Assembly (NCBI GenBank): GCA_947493285.1
Contig: CANLQH010000001.1
Span: 62,001 to 126,000, forward strand
DNA: 64,000 nucleotides
Reading direction: 5' to 3'
Origin: an uncultured Tenacibaculum sp.
Lineage (GTDB): Bacteria > Bacteroidota > Bacteroidia > Flavobacteriales > Flavobacteriaceae
Shown here: positions 40,978-50,490 of the stretch, piece after piece
Numbering within the stretch: the first letter of the stretch is position 1
Layout: each line of letters starts with the position of its first letter
Notes under the pieces: generated by a model
The model's input: only the letters and a program-made list of their open reading frames with translations
Databases searched by the model: none
What the model was told of the DNA's origin: nothing
Made by a program: the position numbers and the translations under genes

Positions 40978-40985
40978 TATTTTTG
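40978..40985 (+). promoter_or_regulatory. putative -7 box TATTTTTG upstream of the cysteine synthase gene
   Basis: Matches TAnnTTTG in a 90-nt intergenic gap. Confidence 0.4.
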
Positions 40986-41002
40986 CCCTCGATTGAGAGA
41001 AG

Positions 41003-41045
41003 CGTCATTTTAAGATTGATGTAGCAATTCTTTCTTAAAATGACG
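41003..41045. repeat. 13-bp perfect inverted repeat, hairpin in the leader of the cysteine synthase gene
   Basis: CGTCATTTTAAGA ...17 nt... TCTTAAAATGACG, followed by TTTTT. Confidence 0.75.
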
Positions 41046-41064
41046 TTTTTATTAAATATAGAGA

Positions 41065-42060
41065 ATGAGAAACCAGGGTATAGCAAAAAGTATATTAGAT
41101 TTAGTAGGACAAACACCTATTGTTAAACTACAAAGAATAACTAAAGATTTGCCAGGTGATTTTTATGCAAAGGTTGAAGCGTTTAATCCTGGGCATTCTG
41201 CTAAAGATAGAATAGCATTGCATATTATTGAAAATGCTGAAAAAAAAGGAATTCTTACTCCTGGTGATACAATTGTGGAAACAACTTCAGGTAACACAGG
41301 TTTTTCTTTAGCAATGATCGCTTTAGTAAAAGGTTATAAGTGTATTTTAGCTGTAAGCGATAAATCATCTCAAAATAAAATTGATGTTTTAAAAACAATG
41401 GGAGCTGAGGTACATGTATGTCCAGCAAATGTTGCGGCAGATGATCCTCGTTCGTATTACGAAACAGCAAAGAGAATTCATAAAGAAACTCCAAATTCTA
41501 TTTATATTAATCAATATTTTAATGAGCTAAATATTGAAGCACATTACCATACAACAGGACCTGAAATTTGGAAGCAAACTCAAGGCAAGGTAACGCATAT
41601 AATTGTTGCTAGTGGAACCGGAGGAACTATTTCTGGGACTGGAAGGTATTTAAAAGAACAAAATCCAGAGATACAAATTTTGGGAGTTGATGCTATTGGT
41701 TCGGTAATTAAAAAATACCATGAAACTCGTGAACTTGATGAAAGCGAAATATCACCTTATAAAATAGAAGGTTTAGGTAAAAATTTAGTGCCAGGAGCAA
41801 CAGATTTTGATGTTGTAGATGTATATGAAAAAGTTTCAGATAAAGAAGCCGCTTTAGCTTCAAGAGAGCTGGTACAAGAAGAAGGTTTATTCTGTGGATA
41901 TACTTCAGGAGCTGTAATACAAGCAACAAAACAGTATGCTGAAAAAGGTGTTTTTAATGATAATAGTTTTGTGGTAATTATTTTACCTGATCACGGTATT
42001 CGCTATATGGATAAAATTTATTCAGATACTTGGATGAAAGAACAAGGCTTTTTAGAGTAA
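41065..42060 (+). CDS. PLP-dependent cysteine synthase family protein (CysM/CysK-like)
   Basis: [56 protein letters not shown]. Confidence 0.93.
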   Translation: MRNQGIAKSILDLVGQTPIVKLQRITKDLPGDFYAKVEAFNPGHSAKDRIALHIIENAEKKGILTPGDTIVETTSGNTGFSLAMIALVKGYKCILAVSDKSSQNKIDVLKTMGAEVHVCPANVAADDPRSYYETAKRIHKETPNSIYINQYFNELNIEAHYHTTGPEIWKQTQGKVTHIIVASGTGGTISGTGRYLKEQNPEIQILGVDAIGSVIKKYHETRELDESEISPYKIEGLGKNLVPGATDFDVVDVYEKVSDKEAALASRELVQEEGLFCGYTSGAVIQATKQYAEKGVFNDNSFVVIILPDHGIRYMDKIYSDTWMKEQGFLE

Positions 42061-42109
42061 TCTTTTTTGTAATTTAGTTTGATGTAAATACTGTATTTAA
42101 AAGAACTAA

Positions 42110-42943
42110 ATGGCTATAGAAAATATTCCTGAATCGTATATGAAAAATCAAGAAAGCATTCCTGATTTGTTAGTGTATGATTTTAAAATGACGGAAGATA
42201 TTATTAAAACGAAGGTCAATTTAAATAGACATATGTTTAGTTTTCTTCAAACAGGAAAAAAACAAGTTCATTTTGCCGATACTTCTGTTTTAGTTGATAA
42301 TAGTCAATCATTACTTTTAAAAAAAGGAAACTGCCTTTGGAGTGAGCTGTTAGATACTGAAGAAACATATTACTGCAAACTTTTCTTTTTTTCAGAAAAA
42401 CGCTTAAAAGAGTTTATACAAAAGCATATAAAAGACAATCAAGAATATAAAGAAGCAATTTCTTATTTTGTTATAGAAAACGATTCGTATTTCGATTCAT
42501 ACCTAAATTCATTATCAACTATAATGGATGCTCCTGTTGGTTTTATGAATACTTTATTAACAGTTAAGTTCGAAGAGCTTTTGTTGTATTTAATTAATAA
42601 ATATGGAGTTAATTTTGAAAACTATTTATTGTCCTTAATAGCAAAAGAAAAATCTCCATTAAAAAAAGTAGTAGAGAAAAACGTTTATACTTCACTTACG
42701 TTAGAAGAAATTGCTTTTTTGTGTAATATGAGCCTTTCAACCTTTAAGAGACATTTTATAAAAGAATTTGAAGTTTCTCCCGGTAGATGGTTTCGTGATA
42801 AAAGATTGTTAAAAGCTAAAGAATTAATATTAAGAGAGGGTTTAAAATCGTCAGAGGTGTATTTTGATTTGGGCTACAATAATTTATCTAACTTTAGTAG
42901 TGCTTTTAAAAATAAATTTGGGGTAAATCCCTCAGAAATCTAA
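42110..42943 (+). CDS. AraC family transcriptional regulator
   Basis: Two C-terminal HTHs: TLEEIAFLCNMSLSTFKRHFIKEFEVSPGRWFRDKRLLKAKELI...VYFDLGYNNLSNFSSAFKNKFGVNPSEI. Confidence 0.93.
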   Translation: MAIENIPESYMKNQESIPDLLVYDFKMTEDIIKTKVNLNRHMFSFLQTGKKQVHFADTSVLVDNSQSLLLKKGNCLWSELLDTEETYYCKLFFFSEKRLKEFIQKHIKDNQEYKEAISYFVIENDSYFDSYLNSLSTIMDAPVGFMNTLLTVKFEELLLYLINKYGVNFENYLLSLIAKEKSPLKKVVEKNVYTSLTLEEIAFLCNMSLSTFKRHFIKEFEVSPGRWFRDKRLLKAKELILREGLKSSEVYFDLGYNNLSNFSSAFKNKFGVNPSEI

Positions 42944-43059
42944 ATAATAATATTTTATTTTTATTGAAAATCAGGTGATAAATTGAATGTTGAGTTAGTT
43001 TGACCTTTTTTCATAACTGATTGAGCTTTTCTAGTAATAGTTCAAATGTATTACTACGC

Positions 43060-43067
43060 TAAATTTG
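43060..43067 (+). promoter_or_regulatory. putative -7 box TAAATTTG upstream of the HbpS-like gene
   Basis: Matches TAnnTTTG, 35 nt before the ATG. Confidence 0.4.
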
Positions 43068-43102
43068 CAGTATCATTATAAATTAATAAAAAATAAAATA
43101 TT

Positions 43103-43501
43103 ATGAATATTACATTAGAACAAGCAGAAAAAATAATACTAGCAGCAAAAGCTAAATCAATAGAAATTGATACGAAGATGAACATTGCTGTTGTTGATGC
43201 AGGGGCAAACTTAGTAGCTTTCGCTCGTATGGATGGCGCGTGGTTGGGTTCGCTAGATATTTCAATTAAAAAGGCAAAAACTTCTCGTTTTTTTGATATG
43301 AATACAGGAATTATTGGTGAGTTATCTCAACCAGGAGGTGCTTTATATAACATAGAACACTCTAACAACGGGTTAATTACTTTCCCTGGAGGTGTACCAG
43401 TAAAAGATGTTAAAGGAAATATAATTGGAGCAATAGGTGTAAGTGGTAGTTCTGTTGAAAATGATCATACTGTTGCTGAAGCAGGAGCAAACGCAATCTA
43501 A
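43103..43501 (+). CDS. GlcG/HbpS family (DUF336) heme-degrading/binding-like protein
   Basis: [35 protein letters not shown]...[22 protein letters not shown]. Confidence 0.92.
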   Translation: MNITLEQAEKIILAAKAKSIEIDTKMNIAVVDAGANLVAFARMDGAWLGSLDISIKKAKTSRFFDMNTGIIGELSQPGGALYNIEHSNNGLITFPGGVPVKDVKGNIIGAIGVSGSSVENDHTVAEAGANAI

Positions 43502-43517
43502 TATTTGAATAAAATTT

Positions 43518-43547
43518 AAAAGGGATAGCAATTACTATCCCTTTTTT
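43518..43547. terminator. rho-independent terminator
   Basis: AAAAGGGATAGCAATTACTATCCCTTTTTT. Confidence 0.85.
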
Positions 43548-43648
43548 ATGAAGTATATTATTTATTCCATTTTTTCAAAGAAAGTCAATTTATAATTTGG
43601 TAATAGTTCTGGATGTGTAATTTTAATAATATCTTTTTAAAATTAAGT

Positions 43649-44374
43649 TTATAAACTACGAATATCCACAATATCTCCATTGTTAAGCTTATTTTGAGTA
43701 TCTATGGTATATATAGATTCAGCAACATAGTTAGGAGTGTATAATTCGTTGTTTTCTTTTAAATCGATAAAACGTTGTAGATTTTTAAAATCTTTTTCAT
43801 CAGTATTTCTAATGTTGGTTTGCATATTGGTATCAACGACACCAGGGTAAATGGCATTACATTTCACACCATTTTCAAGCTCACTTTGTTCAGTAGCTAT
43901 GGTTCTGGTCATCATATCAATAGCTGCTTTAGAAGTGCAATATACACTCCAACCTTCGTAAGGATTATTTGCAGCACCTGAAGAAATACTAATAATCTGT
44001 TTTTTACATTTTAGACTCTGAATCCTTTCAATAAATAAACTAGATAAAATAAGTGGAGTAGTGGTGTTTAGTTGAATACTTTTGGTGATATCTTCAGAAG
44101 AGATGTTTTCAAGATTAGCAATGGTGCCTAATCTACCCGCATTATTAATTAATGTAATAGATGAAATATCGAGCTTCTTAATTTCATCTAATAGCATTTT
44201 AAAAGTATTATGAGTAGCATTGCTATCTGATAAGTCAACTGAAATTTGAGTCACATTTTGTAAATCAACAATACTTCTTGATAGTGAATATACTTTGTAG
44301 TTTTCTTGAGCGTATTTTTCAGCTAATGCTTTACCAATTCCTTTACTTCCTCCTGTAATTATTATAATATTCAT
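43649..44374 (-). CDS. SDR family oxidoreductase (sepiapterin/benzil reductase-like)
   Basis: IIITGGSKGIGKALAEKYA, LINNAGRLG, SISSGAA...YCTSKAAID. Confidence 0.93.
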   Translation of the reverse strand: MNIIIITGGSKGIGKALAEKYAQENYKVYSLSRSIVDLQNVTQISVDLSDSNATHNTFKMLLDEIKKLDISSITLINNAGRLGTIANLENISSEDITKSIQLNTTTPLILSSLFIERIQSLKCKKQIISISSGAANNPYEGWSVYCTSKAAIDMMTRTIATEQSELENGVKCNAIYPGVVDTNMQTNIRNTDEKDFKNLQRFIDLKENNELYTPNYVAESIYTIDTQNKLNNGDIVDIRSL

Positions 44375-44412
44375 AGAGTAAAGGTACTAAAAAGTGTTTT
44401 TGAAGCTAGTAT

Positions 44413-45192
44413 CTATTTATAGAGCTTTTTTGACTCATTCCAAAAAACGTCCATTTCTGTCAAAGACATATCAGAAAGGTCTTTTCCAGCTTTTTTTGCA
44501 GCTTCTTCTAAATATTGAAAACGATTGATGAATTTTTTATTCGTTTTTTCTAAAGCATTTTCTGGGTTTACGTTGATAAAACGTGCATAGTTAATCATAG
44601 AAAAAAGTACGTCTCCAAACTCTTTTTCGATGTTTTCTTGATTTCCTTTTTCTATTTCTTCATTTAGTTCATCAAGTTCTTCTTGAACCTTTTCCCAAAC
44701 TTGATGTGGTTCTTCCCAATCGAATCCTACACCAGCAACCTTATCTTGAATACGATTGGCTTTTACAACTGCCGGTAAACTTTTTGGAACTCCTTCTAAA
44801 ACAGATTTTTTACCTTCCTTTAGTTTTAGTTTTTCCCAGTTTTGTTTTACCTCTTCTTCATTTTCAACTTGTACATCACCATAAATATGTGGATGACGAT
44901 CAATTAATTTATCTGAAATAGAATTGGCTATGTCGGCTATATCGAAAGCTTGTTTTTCGCTTCCTATTTTAGCATAAAAGACGATGTGCAAAAGCACATC
45001 GCCTAGTTCTTTCTTTATTTCTTCTAAATCATTATCTAGAATTGCATCAGCTAATTCGTAAGTCTCTTCAATTGTTAAATGACGTAAGCTTTCTAAAGTT
45101 TGTTTTTTATCCCACGGACACTTCTCACGAAGTTCATCCATAATATCTAACAAACGGTTAAAGGCGTCTAATTGTTGCTTACGAGTATTCAT
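44413..45192 (-). CDS. mazG: nucleoside triphosphate pyrophosphohydrolase MazG
   Basis: LMDELREKCPWDKKQTLESLRHLTIEETYELADAI...ELGDVLLHIVFYAKI, duplicated MazG domain. Confidence 0.95.
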   Translation of the reverse strand: MNTRKQQLDAFNRLLDIMDELREKCPWDKKQTLESLRHLTIEETYELADAILDNDLEEIKKELGDVLLHIVFYAKIGSEKQAFDIADIANSISDKLIDRHPHIYGDVQVENEEEVKQNWEKLKLKEGKKSVLEGVPKSLPAVVKANRIQDKVAGVGFDWEEPHQVWEKVQEELDELNEEIEKGNQENIEKEFGDVLFSMINYARFINVNPENALEKTNKKFINRFQYLEEAAKKAGKDLSDMSLTEMDVFWNESKKLYK

Positions 45193-45292
45193 TTTAGCGA
45201 ATTGAAAAAGGTTAAAGTTTAAAAGTCTAAATTTAGAAAATAAACTTTATAGAATATAAATCAGTTTTGTTGTAATTAAAACTGACACTGTT

Positions 45293-45712
45293 TTATTCTT
45301 CTTCTTCAGTAGTTGCTACTTGAGCTAATGTACTAAAATCAAAGTTAGCTTTTACTAAAGTATTAAACCACTGTACTACTTTTTTAATGTTAGAAGTATA
45401 TACTCTTTCGTTATCATAATCTGGTAAAACTTCAGCAAAAAAACTTTCTAATTTCTTACCACTTTCTTTATGAGAAATAGCTTCTTTTCCTTCAGTTTTA
45501 TCAGCCATTGCTTTAAAAACTTCAGCTAAAGGAACTTCTGTTTCGTATGTGTAAATAGCAATGTTTTCTAATAAACTAACATTATGTGTAGCTGTAATAG
45601 GGAAACGTTTACCATCTACGATAGATTTTACGATTACTCCTGTTTTTGTTTGAGATAAAATTTCAAATAAACCTGGTCTACCGGTTACGGCAATAATTTT
45701 GTTAAATTCCAT
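45293..45712 (-). CDS. DUF5606 domain-containing protein
   Basis: IIAVTGRPGLFEILSQTKTGVIVKSIVDGKRFPI is typical of DUF5606, upstream of mazG and downstream of def. Confidence 0.85.
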   Translation of the reverse strand: MEFNKIIAVTGRPGLFEILSQTKTGVIVKSIVDGKRFPITATHNVSLLENIAIYTYETEVPLAEVFKAMADKTEGKEAISHKESGKKLESFFAEVLPDYDNERVYTSNIKKVVQWFNTLVKANFDFSTLAQVATTEEEE

Positions 45713-45739
45713 ATTATAATATTTTAATGTCTTAAAGAC

Positions 45740-46327
45740 TTATTTTCTTTTGGCGTTAGGAAAACGCATTCTGTATCCTGCGTTTATCTTTCCTTTAGAA
45801 ATGTTTTCTAATTTCTTTTTAATTAATCTTTTCTTTAAAGAAGATAGTTTATCGGTAAATAAAACTCCTTCAATATGATCGTATTCATGTTGAAAAACAC
45901 GAGCTGCTAATCCGCTTAAAGTTTGCGTATGCTTTTCGAAGTTTTCATCTTGATATTCAATCGTAATAGTTTCTTGACGAAATACATCTTCGCGAACATC
46001 AGGAATACTTAAACACCCTTCGTTAAAAGCCCACTCATCACCAGTCTCTTCAACAATTTTAGCGTTGATAAATACATGATTAAAGTTTTCTAAAGCTTTT
46101 CTATCTTCTTCCGATAAATCTTCATCATCAGCAAAAGGAGAGGCATCAATTAAAAATAAACGAATTGCTTTTCCAATTTGAGGAGCAGCCAATCCTACAC
46201 CTTGTGCATTGTACATCGTTTCTTTCATATCAGCAATTAACTTTTCTAACTGCGGATAATCTTTATCGATTTCTGTTCCTACTTTACGTAACACGGGATC
46301 TCCGTAAGCAACAATTGGTAAAATCAT
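45740..46327 (-). CDS. def: peptide deformylase
   Basis: GVGLAAPQIG, EGCLSIP, VFQHEYDHIEGVLF. Confidence 0.97.
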   Translation of the reverse strand: MILPIVAYGDPVLRKVGTEIDKDYPQLEKLIADMKETMYNAQGVGLAAPQIGKAIRLFLIDASPFADDEDLSEEDRKALENFNHVFINAKIVEETGDEWAFNEGCLSIPDVREDVFRQETITIEYQDENFEKHTQTLSGLAARVFQHEYDHIEGVLFTDKLSSLKKRLIKKKLENISKGKINAGYRMRFPNAKRK

Positions 46328-46381
46328 GTATTTTTAATTTTTTAAGAGTGCAAAAATACAAAGAATGGTTTTGCTAGAAAA

Positions 46382-46792
46382 TTATTTGTTATATAAATAC
46401 GACTGTAAGATGATGGTAGCACTAATTTCATCAACCAAAGCTTTATTTTGACGCTGTTTCTTATTTAAACCACTATCAATCATTGTTTGAAAAGCCATTT
46501 TAGAAGTAAATCGTTCATCTTCTCTTTTGGAAGGAATATTAGGAATTGATTTTTCTAATTTTTTTAAAAAAGAAAGTATTAACTCTTCACTCTCACTATC
46601 AGTATTGTCCATTTGTTTTGGTTTACCAATAATGAATAGTTCTACATTTTCTTTTTTAGTGTAATCTTTTAAAAAAGGAATCAATTCTTTGGTATTTACA
46701 GTCGTTAGTCCTGATGCGATTATTTGTAATTCATCAGTGACCGCAATACCTGTTCTTTTTTTTCCAAAATCGATGGCTAAAATTCTTCCCAA
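46382..46792 (-). CDS. ruvX: Holliday junction resolvase RuvX (YqgF)
   Basis: GRILAIDFGKKRTGIAVTDE...FIIGKPKQMD...DERFTSKMAFQ. The listed ORF start looks too far upstream; a TTG just before GRILAIDFG is likely. Confidence 0.9.
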   Translation of the reverse strand: MGRILAIDFGKKRTGIAVTDELQIIASGLTTVNTKELIPFLKDYTKKENVELFIIGKPKQMDNTDSESEELILSFLKKLEKSIPNIPSKREDERFTSKMAFQTMIDSGLNKKQRQNKALVDEISATIILQSYLYNK

Positions 46793-46884
46793 ATGCTTTG
46801 TTTTCGGCAAAAATACGGATTTTAAACATGGTACAAGCATCTGTTTAAAAAATGTATCTTCGCGTTATATTGAAATAGAGATTT

Positions 46885-46892
46885 TATATTTG
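46885..46892 (+). promoter_or_regulatory. putative -7 box TATATTTG upstream of dapD
   Basis: Matches TAnnTTTG, 15 nt before the dapD ATG. Confidence 0.4.
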
Positions 46893-46907
46893 TAGAAAAT
46901 TATTGAA

Positions 46908-47723
46908 ATGACAGAATTACAATCAATTATAGAAAAAGCGTGGGATAATCGCGATTTATTAAAAGAAGAAACTACAATTAATGCTATTAGAAAAGTTGTT
47001 GATTTATTAGATGCAGGTGAGTTACGTGTAGCAGAACCAACAGCAGATGGATGGCAAGTAAACGAGTGGGTTAAGAAAGGAGTAGTTTTATATTTTCCTA
47101 TTCAAAAAATGGAAACTCTAGAGGCTGGTATTTTCGAATATCACGATAAAATTCCATTAAAAAGAGATTACGAAGCTAAAGGAATTCGTGTGGTTCCTAA
47201 CGCTGTAGCACGTCATGGAGCTTATATTTCTGCGGGAACTATTTTAATGCCAAGTTATGTGAATATTGGTGCCTATGTAGATGAAGGAACAATGGTGGAT
47301 ACTTGGGCTACAGTTGGTTCTTGTGCGCAAATAGGTAAGAATGTACATTTATCTGGAGGTGTAGGTATTGGTGGAGTTTTAGAGCCTTTACAAGCTGCTC
47401 CTGTAATTATAGAAGATGGAGCTTTTATTGGTTCTCGTTGTATTGTTGTAGAAGGAGTAAGAGTAGAGAAGGAAGCTGTATTAGGAGCTAATGTAGTATT
47501 AACAATGAGCACAAAGATTATTGATGTAACTGGAGATGATCCAGTAGAGATGAAAGGAAGAGTTCCTGCAAGATCAGTAGTTATTCCTGGAAGTTATACG
47601 AAGAAATTTGCTGCAGGTGAATACCAAGTTCCTTGTGCGTTGATTATAGGTAAGCGTAAAGAAAGTACTAATAAGAAGACTTCGTTAAATGATGCTCTTA
47701 GAGAGTATGATGTAGCGGTGTAG
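46908..47723 (+). CDS. dapD: 2,3,4,5-tetrahydropyridine-2,6-dicarboxylate N-succinyltransferase
   Basis: Left-handed beta-helix hexapeptide region; GTMVDTWATVGSCAQIGKNVHLSGGVGIGGVLEPLQAAP. Confidence 0.96.
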   Translation: MTELQSIIEKAWDNRDLLKEETTINAIRKVVDLLDAGELRVAEPTADGWQVNEWVKKGVVLYFPIQKMETLEAGIFEYHDKIPLKRDYEAKGIRVVPNAVARHGAYISAGTILMPSYVNIGAYVDEGTMVDTWATVGSCAQIGKNVHLSGGVGIGGVLEPLQAAPVIIEDGAFIGSRCIVVEGVRVEKEAVLGANVVLTMSTKIIDVTGDDPVEMKGRVPARSVVIPGSYTKKFAAGEYQVPCALIIGKRKESTNKKTSLNDALREYDVAV

Positions 47724-47830
47724 ATTATATTTAAACAATTCACTGAAATTATTACTTGAAGTGGTGGTTGTAATAATATTTCTAGGAATAGAATTAATTA
47801 ACATTTAAAAGGGAAACTATAATTCATAAA

Positions 47831-48844
47831 ATGAGATCTGTTTTTTTTATAAGAACGTCGCTTGAAATGCTAGGAGCAATTGAAGCACGAAAACAATTTG
47901 ATATAACTGGTACTTTGTTAATTATTAAGTCTGATAAAAGACAAGATAGCACGATAAATTTTTTAATTGAAAAATCAGGAGATTGGAATAATATTATAAG
48001 AACCAAAAAAAAGACTTCTTATGGTGTTTCTTGGCTAAAGTTGGTGAAGAAATTAAAAAAAGAAAGGTATCAGTATTTATTTACTCGTGCATTCCCAATA
48101 GCGTCTTATTTTGTTAATAATCTAAATTATGAGAAGCTATATGTTTTAGACGATGGTGCTGCAACTATTGCTATTTCTAAGGAATATAAAGAGTTAGGGA
48201 ATTTGTCTAAACGATTTTCATTATTTAAAGGAAAAAATAAAGTTGGATTTAAATATGATTTAGTTCAAAAAATTTATGCTTTAAATGAAATTAAAATTGA
48301 TGAGGATGTAACCGACGTTAATTTCTTCACGTTTTATAATTTACCCAATTATGAAAATCATGAATACGTTCAAAATAATTTCAATTGGTTACATTCGTTA
48401 AAAAACGACTCTAAAAAAGAGGAAAATAATAAGGTTTATCTTATTGGATCAGCTGTTGTAGATAGTAAAATTTTACTTTTTCAAGATTATTTTACGACTT
48501 TAAAAAGAATTTCAGAATTTTATAAAGACAAAGAGATTGTATATGTTCCTCATAAAAGAGAAGATAATAAGGAATTAAAAATTTTAGAAAAAAAACTTAG
48601 TTTTAAAATTCGTAGAAATAAATTTAATATAGAATTAGATTTCTTGTTAAACAATGAATATCCAACGTACATTACGGGTACTATTAGTACTGCTTTAATT
48701 ACTTTAAAAGGTATATATAAAGATTCTGTAATCGACTTTTTTAATTTTGACGATACTAAAATTATTGAAAATAAAAAGAAAGTGATAATTGATGTTTATA
48801 AGTATCAAGAAAAATATATTAATTACAGAAAGTTAGGTTATTAA
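47831..48844 (+). CDS. putative glycosyltransferase, GT52/polysialyltransferase-like
   Basis: YVPHKRED and late TGTISTALITL resemble the HP and S/TS motifs of bacterial sialyl/polysialyltransferase families; adjacent to a Stealth gene. Confidence 0.5.
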   Translation: MRSVFFIRTSLEMLGAIEARKQFDITGTLLIIKSDKRQDSTINFLIEKSGDWNNIIRTKKKTSYGVSWLKLVKKLKKERYQYLFTRAFPIASYFVNNLNYEKLYVLDDGAATIAISKEYKELGNLSKRFSLFKGKNKVGFKYDLVQKIYALNEIKIDEDVTDVNFFTFYNLPNYENHEYVQNNFNWLHSLKNDSKKEENNKVYLIGSAVVDSKILLFQDYFTTLKRISEFYKDKEIVYVPHKREDNKELKILEKKLSFKIRRNKFNIELDFLLNNEYPTYITGTISTALITLKGIYKDSVIDFFNFDDTKIIENKKKVIIDVYKYQEKYINYRKLGY

Positions 48845-48984
48845 ATTGAGCTACTTAATGAAGAGTATAATTGATATATAGTTTTTAGGGAGGTATAATA
48901 CTATTTATAAAGGTATAAAATTGTTTATATTAAACTTAAATTAATAGATAAGTAGTTTATTAATAACTGAAATATAAAAGAGAT

Positions 48985-49935
48985 ATGAGTTATCCTATAG
49001 ATGCAGTAATTACTTGGGTTGATGGTAAAGATGAACAGCATCAGTTAAAAATGTTACCTTATTTAAATGATAAAAAAATCACTAAAAATAAGGAGTTTAG
49101 AACTCGTTTAGATCAAGTAGAAGAGATAAAGTATTCTGTTCATTCAATACTTAAATATGCTAAGTTTATTAGAAATATTTTTATTGTAACTGATAATCAA
49201 ATTCCTAATTTTATTAAAAACAAAAATGCGGGAGAATATGAGAATGTTTTTGTAGTGGATCATAAAGATATTTTCAAAGAACATAGTAGCTATTTACCAG
49301 TGTTTTCTAATAGGCCAGTAGAAACAAAATTATATAACATACCAGGATTAGCTGAACATTTTATCTATTTTAATGATGATTTCTTTTTATTAAATGAAGT
49401 TAAAGTTTCTGATTTCTTTATAGACAAAAAGCCATTAATAAGAGGTAAATGGTTAAAGTTTGAAGAAGAAAAACTTCGTAAGAAAATTTTTCCTCCATCA
49501 GAAGAAGATAAAAATAAACCTAAGCATAAGCGAGCACAGCAAAAAGCTGCAGAAGTAGTAGGGTTTAAAAAGAAGTTTTATAGATTTCAACATATTCCTG
49601 CTCCATTAAGAAAATCAACATTTAAAACTTTTTTTGAAAATAATCCTGATATTGAAATAAACAACATTAAATATAAATTTAGAAGTGTTGATCAATTTAC
49701 TCCACAAGGATTAGCAAACCATATAGAAATTAAAAACAAAACTTGTGTTTTAAAAGATGATTATCAACTGATTTATATTAATAGAGATAAATTCTTTTTC
49801 TTATCTAAATATAAATTAAATACAATGGTAAATAAGTCAAATAAGTTGTTTTTAAATTTACAAAGTTTAGACCAATGTCCGAAAGATAAGCTTACATTCT
49901 TCTTGGATTGGCTTGATAAAAGATATATTTTATAG
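48985..49935 (+). CDS. Stealth family polysaccharide phosphotransferase (hexose-1-phosphate transferase-like)
   Basis: CR1 YPIDAVITWVDGKD; CR2 KYSVHSILKYAKFIRNIFIVTDNQIPNF...LPVFSNRPVETKLYNIPGLAEHFIYFNDDFFL; CR3-like QHIPAPLRKSTFKTFFENN. Confidence 0.9.
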   Translation: MSYPIDAVITWVDGKDEQHQLKMLPYLNDKKITKNKEFRTRLDQVEEIKYSVHSILKYAKFIRNIFIVTDNQIPNFIKNKNAGEYENVFVVDHKDIFKEHSSYLPVFSNRPVETKLYNIPGLAEHFIYFNDDFFLLNEVKVSDFFIDKKPLIRGKWLKFEEEKLRKKIFPPSEEDKNKPKHKRAQQKAAEVVGFKKKFYRFQHIPAPLRKSTFKTFFENNPDIEINNIKYKFRSVDQFTPQGLANHIEIKNKTCVLKDDYQLIYINRDKFFFLSKYKLNTMVNKSNKLFLNLQSLDQCPKDKLTFFLDWLDKRYIL

Positions 49936-49938
49936 CAT

Positions 49939-50487
49939 ATGTTAAAGGAAATAGTAAATAAACTAAAAGAAGGTAAGACCATTTTATATCCAACGGATAC
50001 AGTTTGGGGTTTAGGCTGTGATGCTACTAATATAGAAGCTGTAAAAAAAATCTATGAGATTAAAAATAGAGAAGAGTCTAAGAGTTTAATCATATTAGTT
50101 TCTTCTATTGAAATGTTGATGGAATATCTTAACGAAATTCCAAACAAAGCTTTAGAGATTTTAAAAGAGGCAACAAAACCTACAACGATTATATACAATG
50201 CTCCTAAAAATTTAGCAGATAATACTATTGCTAAGGATAATACTATAGCAATTAGAATTCCTAAAGATGAGTTCTGTATTAATTTAATTAAAGAATTTGG
50301 AAAACCTATTGTATCTACATCAGCTAATATTAGTGGAGAACCCACTCCTAAATCATTTTCAGAAATAAGTAAAGCTATTTTAAATAGTGTAGATTATGTG
50401 GTAGATTTGCACCAGGAAAAGAAATCAGAAAAATCATCTAGAATTTTAAAAATTGATGGTGATTCTGTGATTGTGATAAGAGAATAA
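49939..50487 (+). CDS. tsaC: L-threonylcarbamoyladenylate synthase (Sua5/YrdC/TsaC)
   Basis: ILYPTDTVWGLGCDATN, KPTTIIYNAP, AIRIPKDEF, PIVSTSANISGEPTP. Confidence 0.93.
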   Translation: MLKEIVNKLKEGKTILYPTDTVWGLGCDATNIEAVKKIYEIKNREESKSLIILVSSIEMLMEYLNEIPNKALEILKEATKPTTIIYNAPKNLADNTIAKDNTIAIRIPKDEFCINLIKEFGKPIVSTSANISGEPTPKSFSEISKAILNSVDYVVDLHQEKKSEKSSRILKIDGDSVIVIRE

Positions 50488-50490
50488 TCG

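Noticed and set aside
40817-41116. Minus-strand 99-aa ORF over the S9/cysteine synthase junction
   Set aside because: Overlaps two well-supported genes and is Leu-rich antisense noise.
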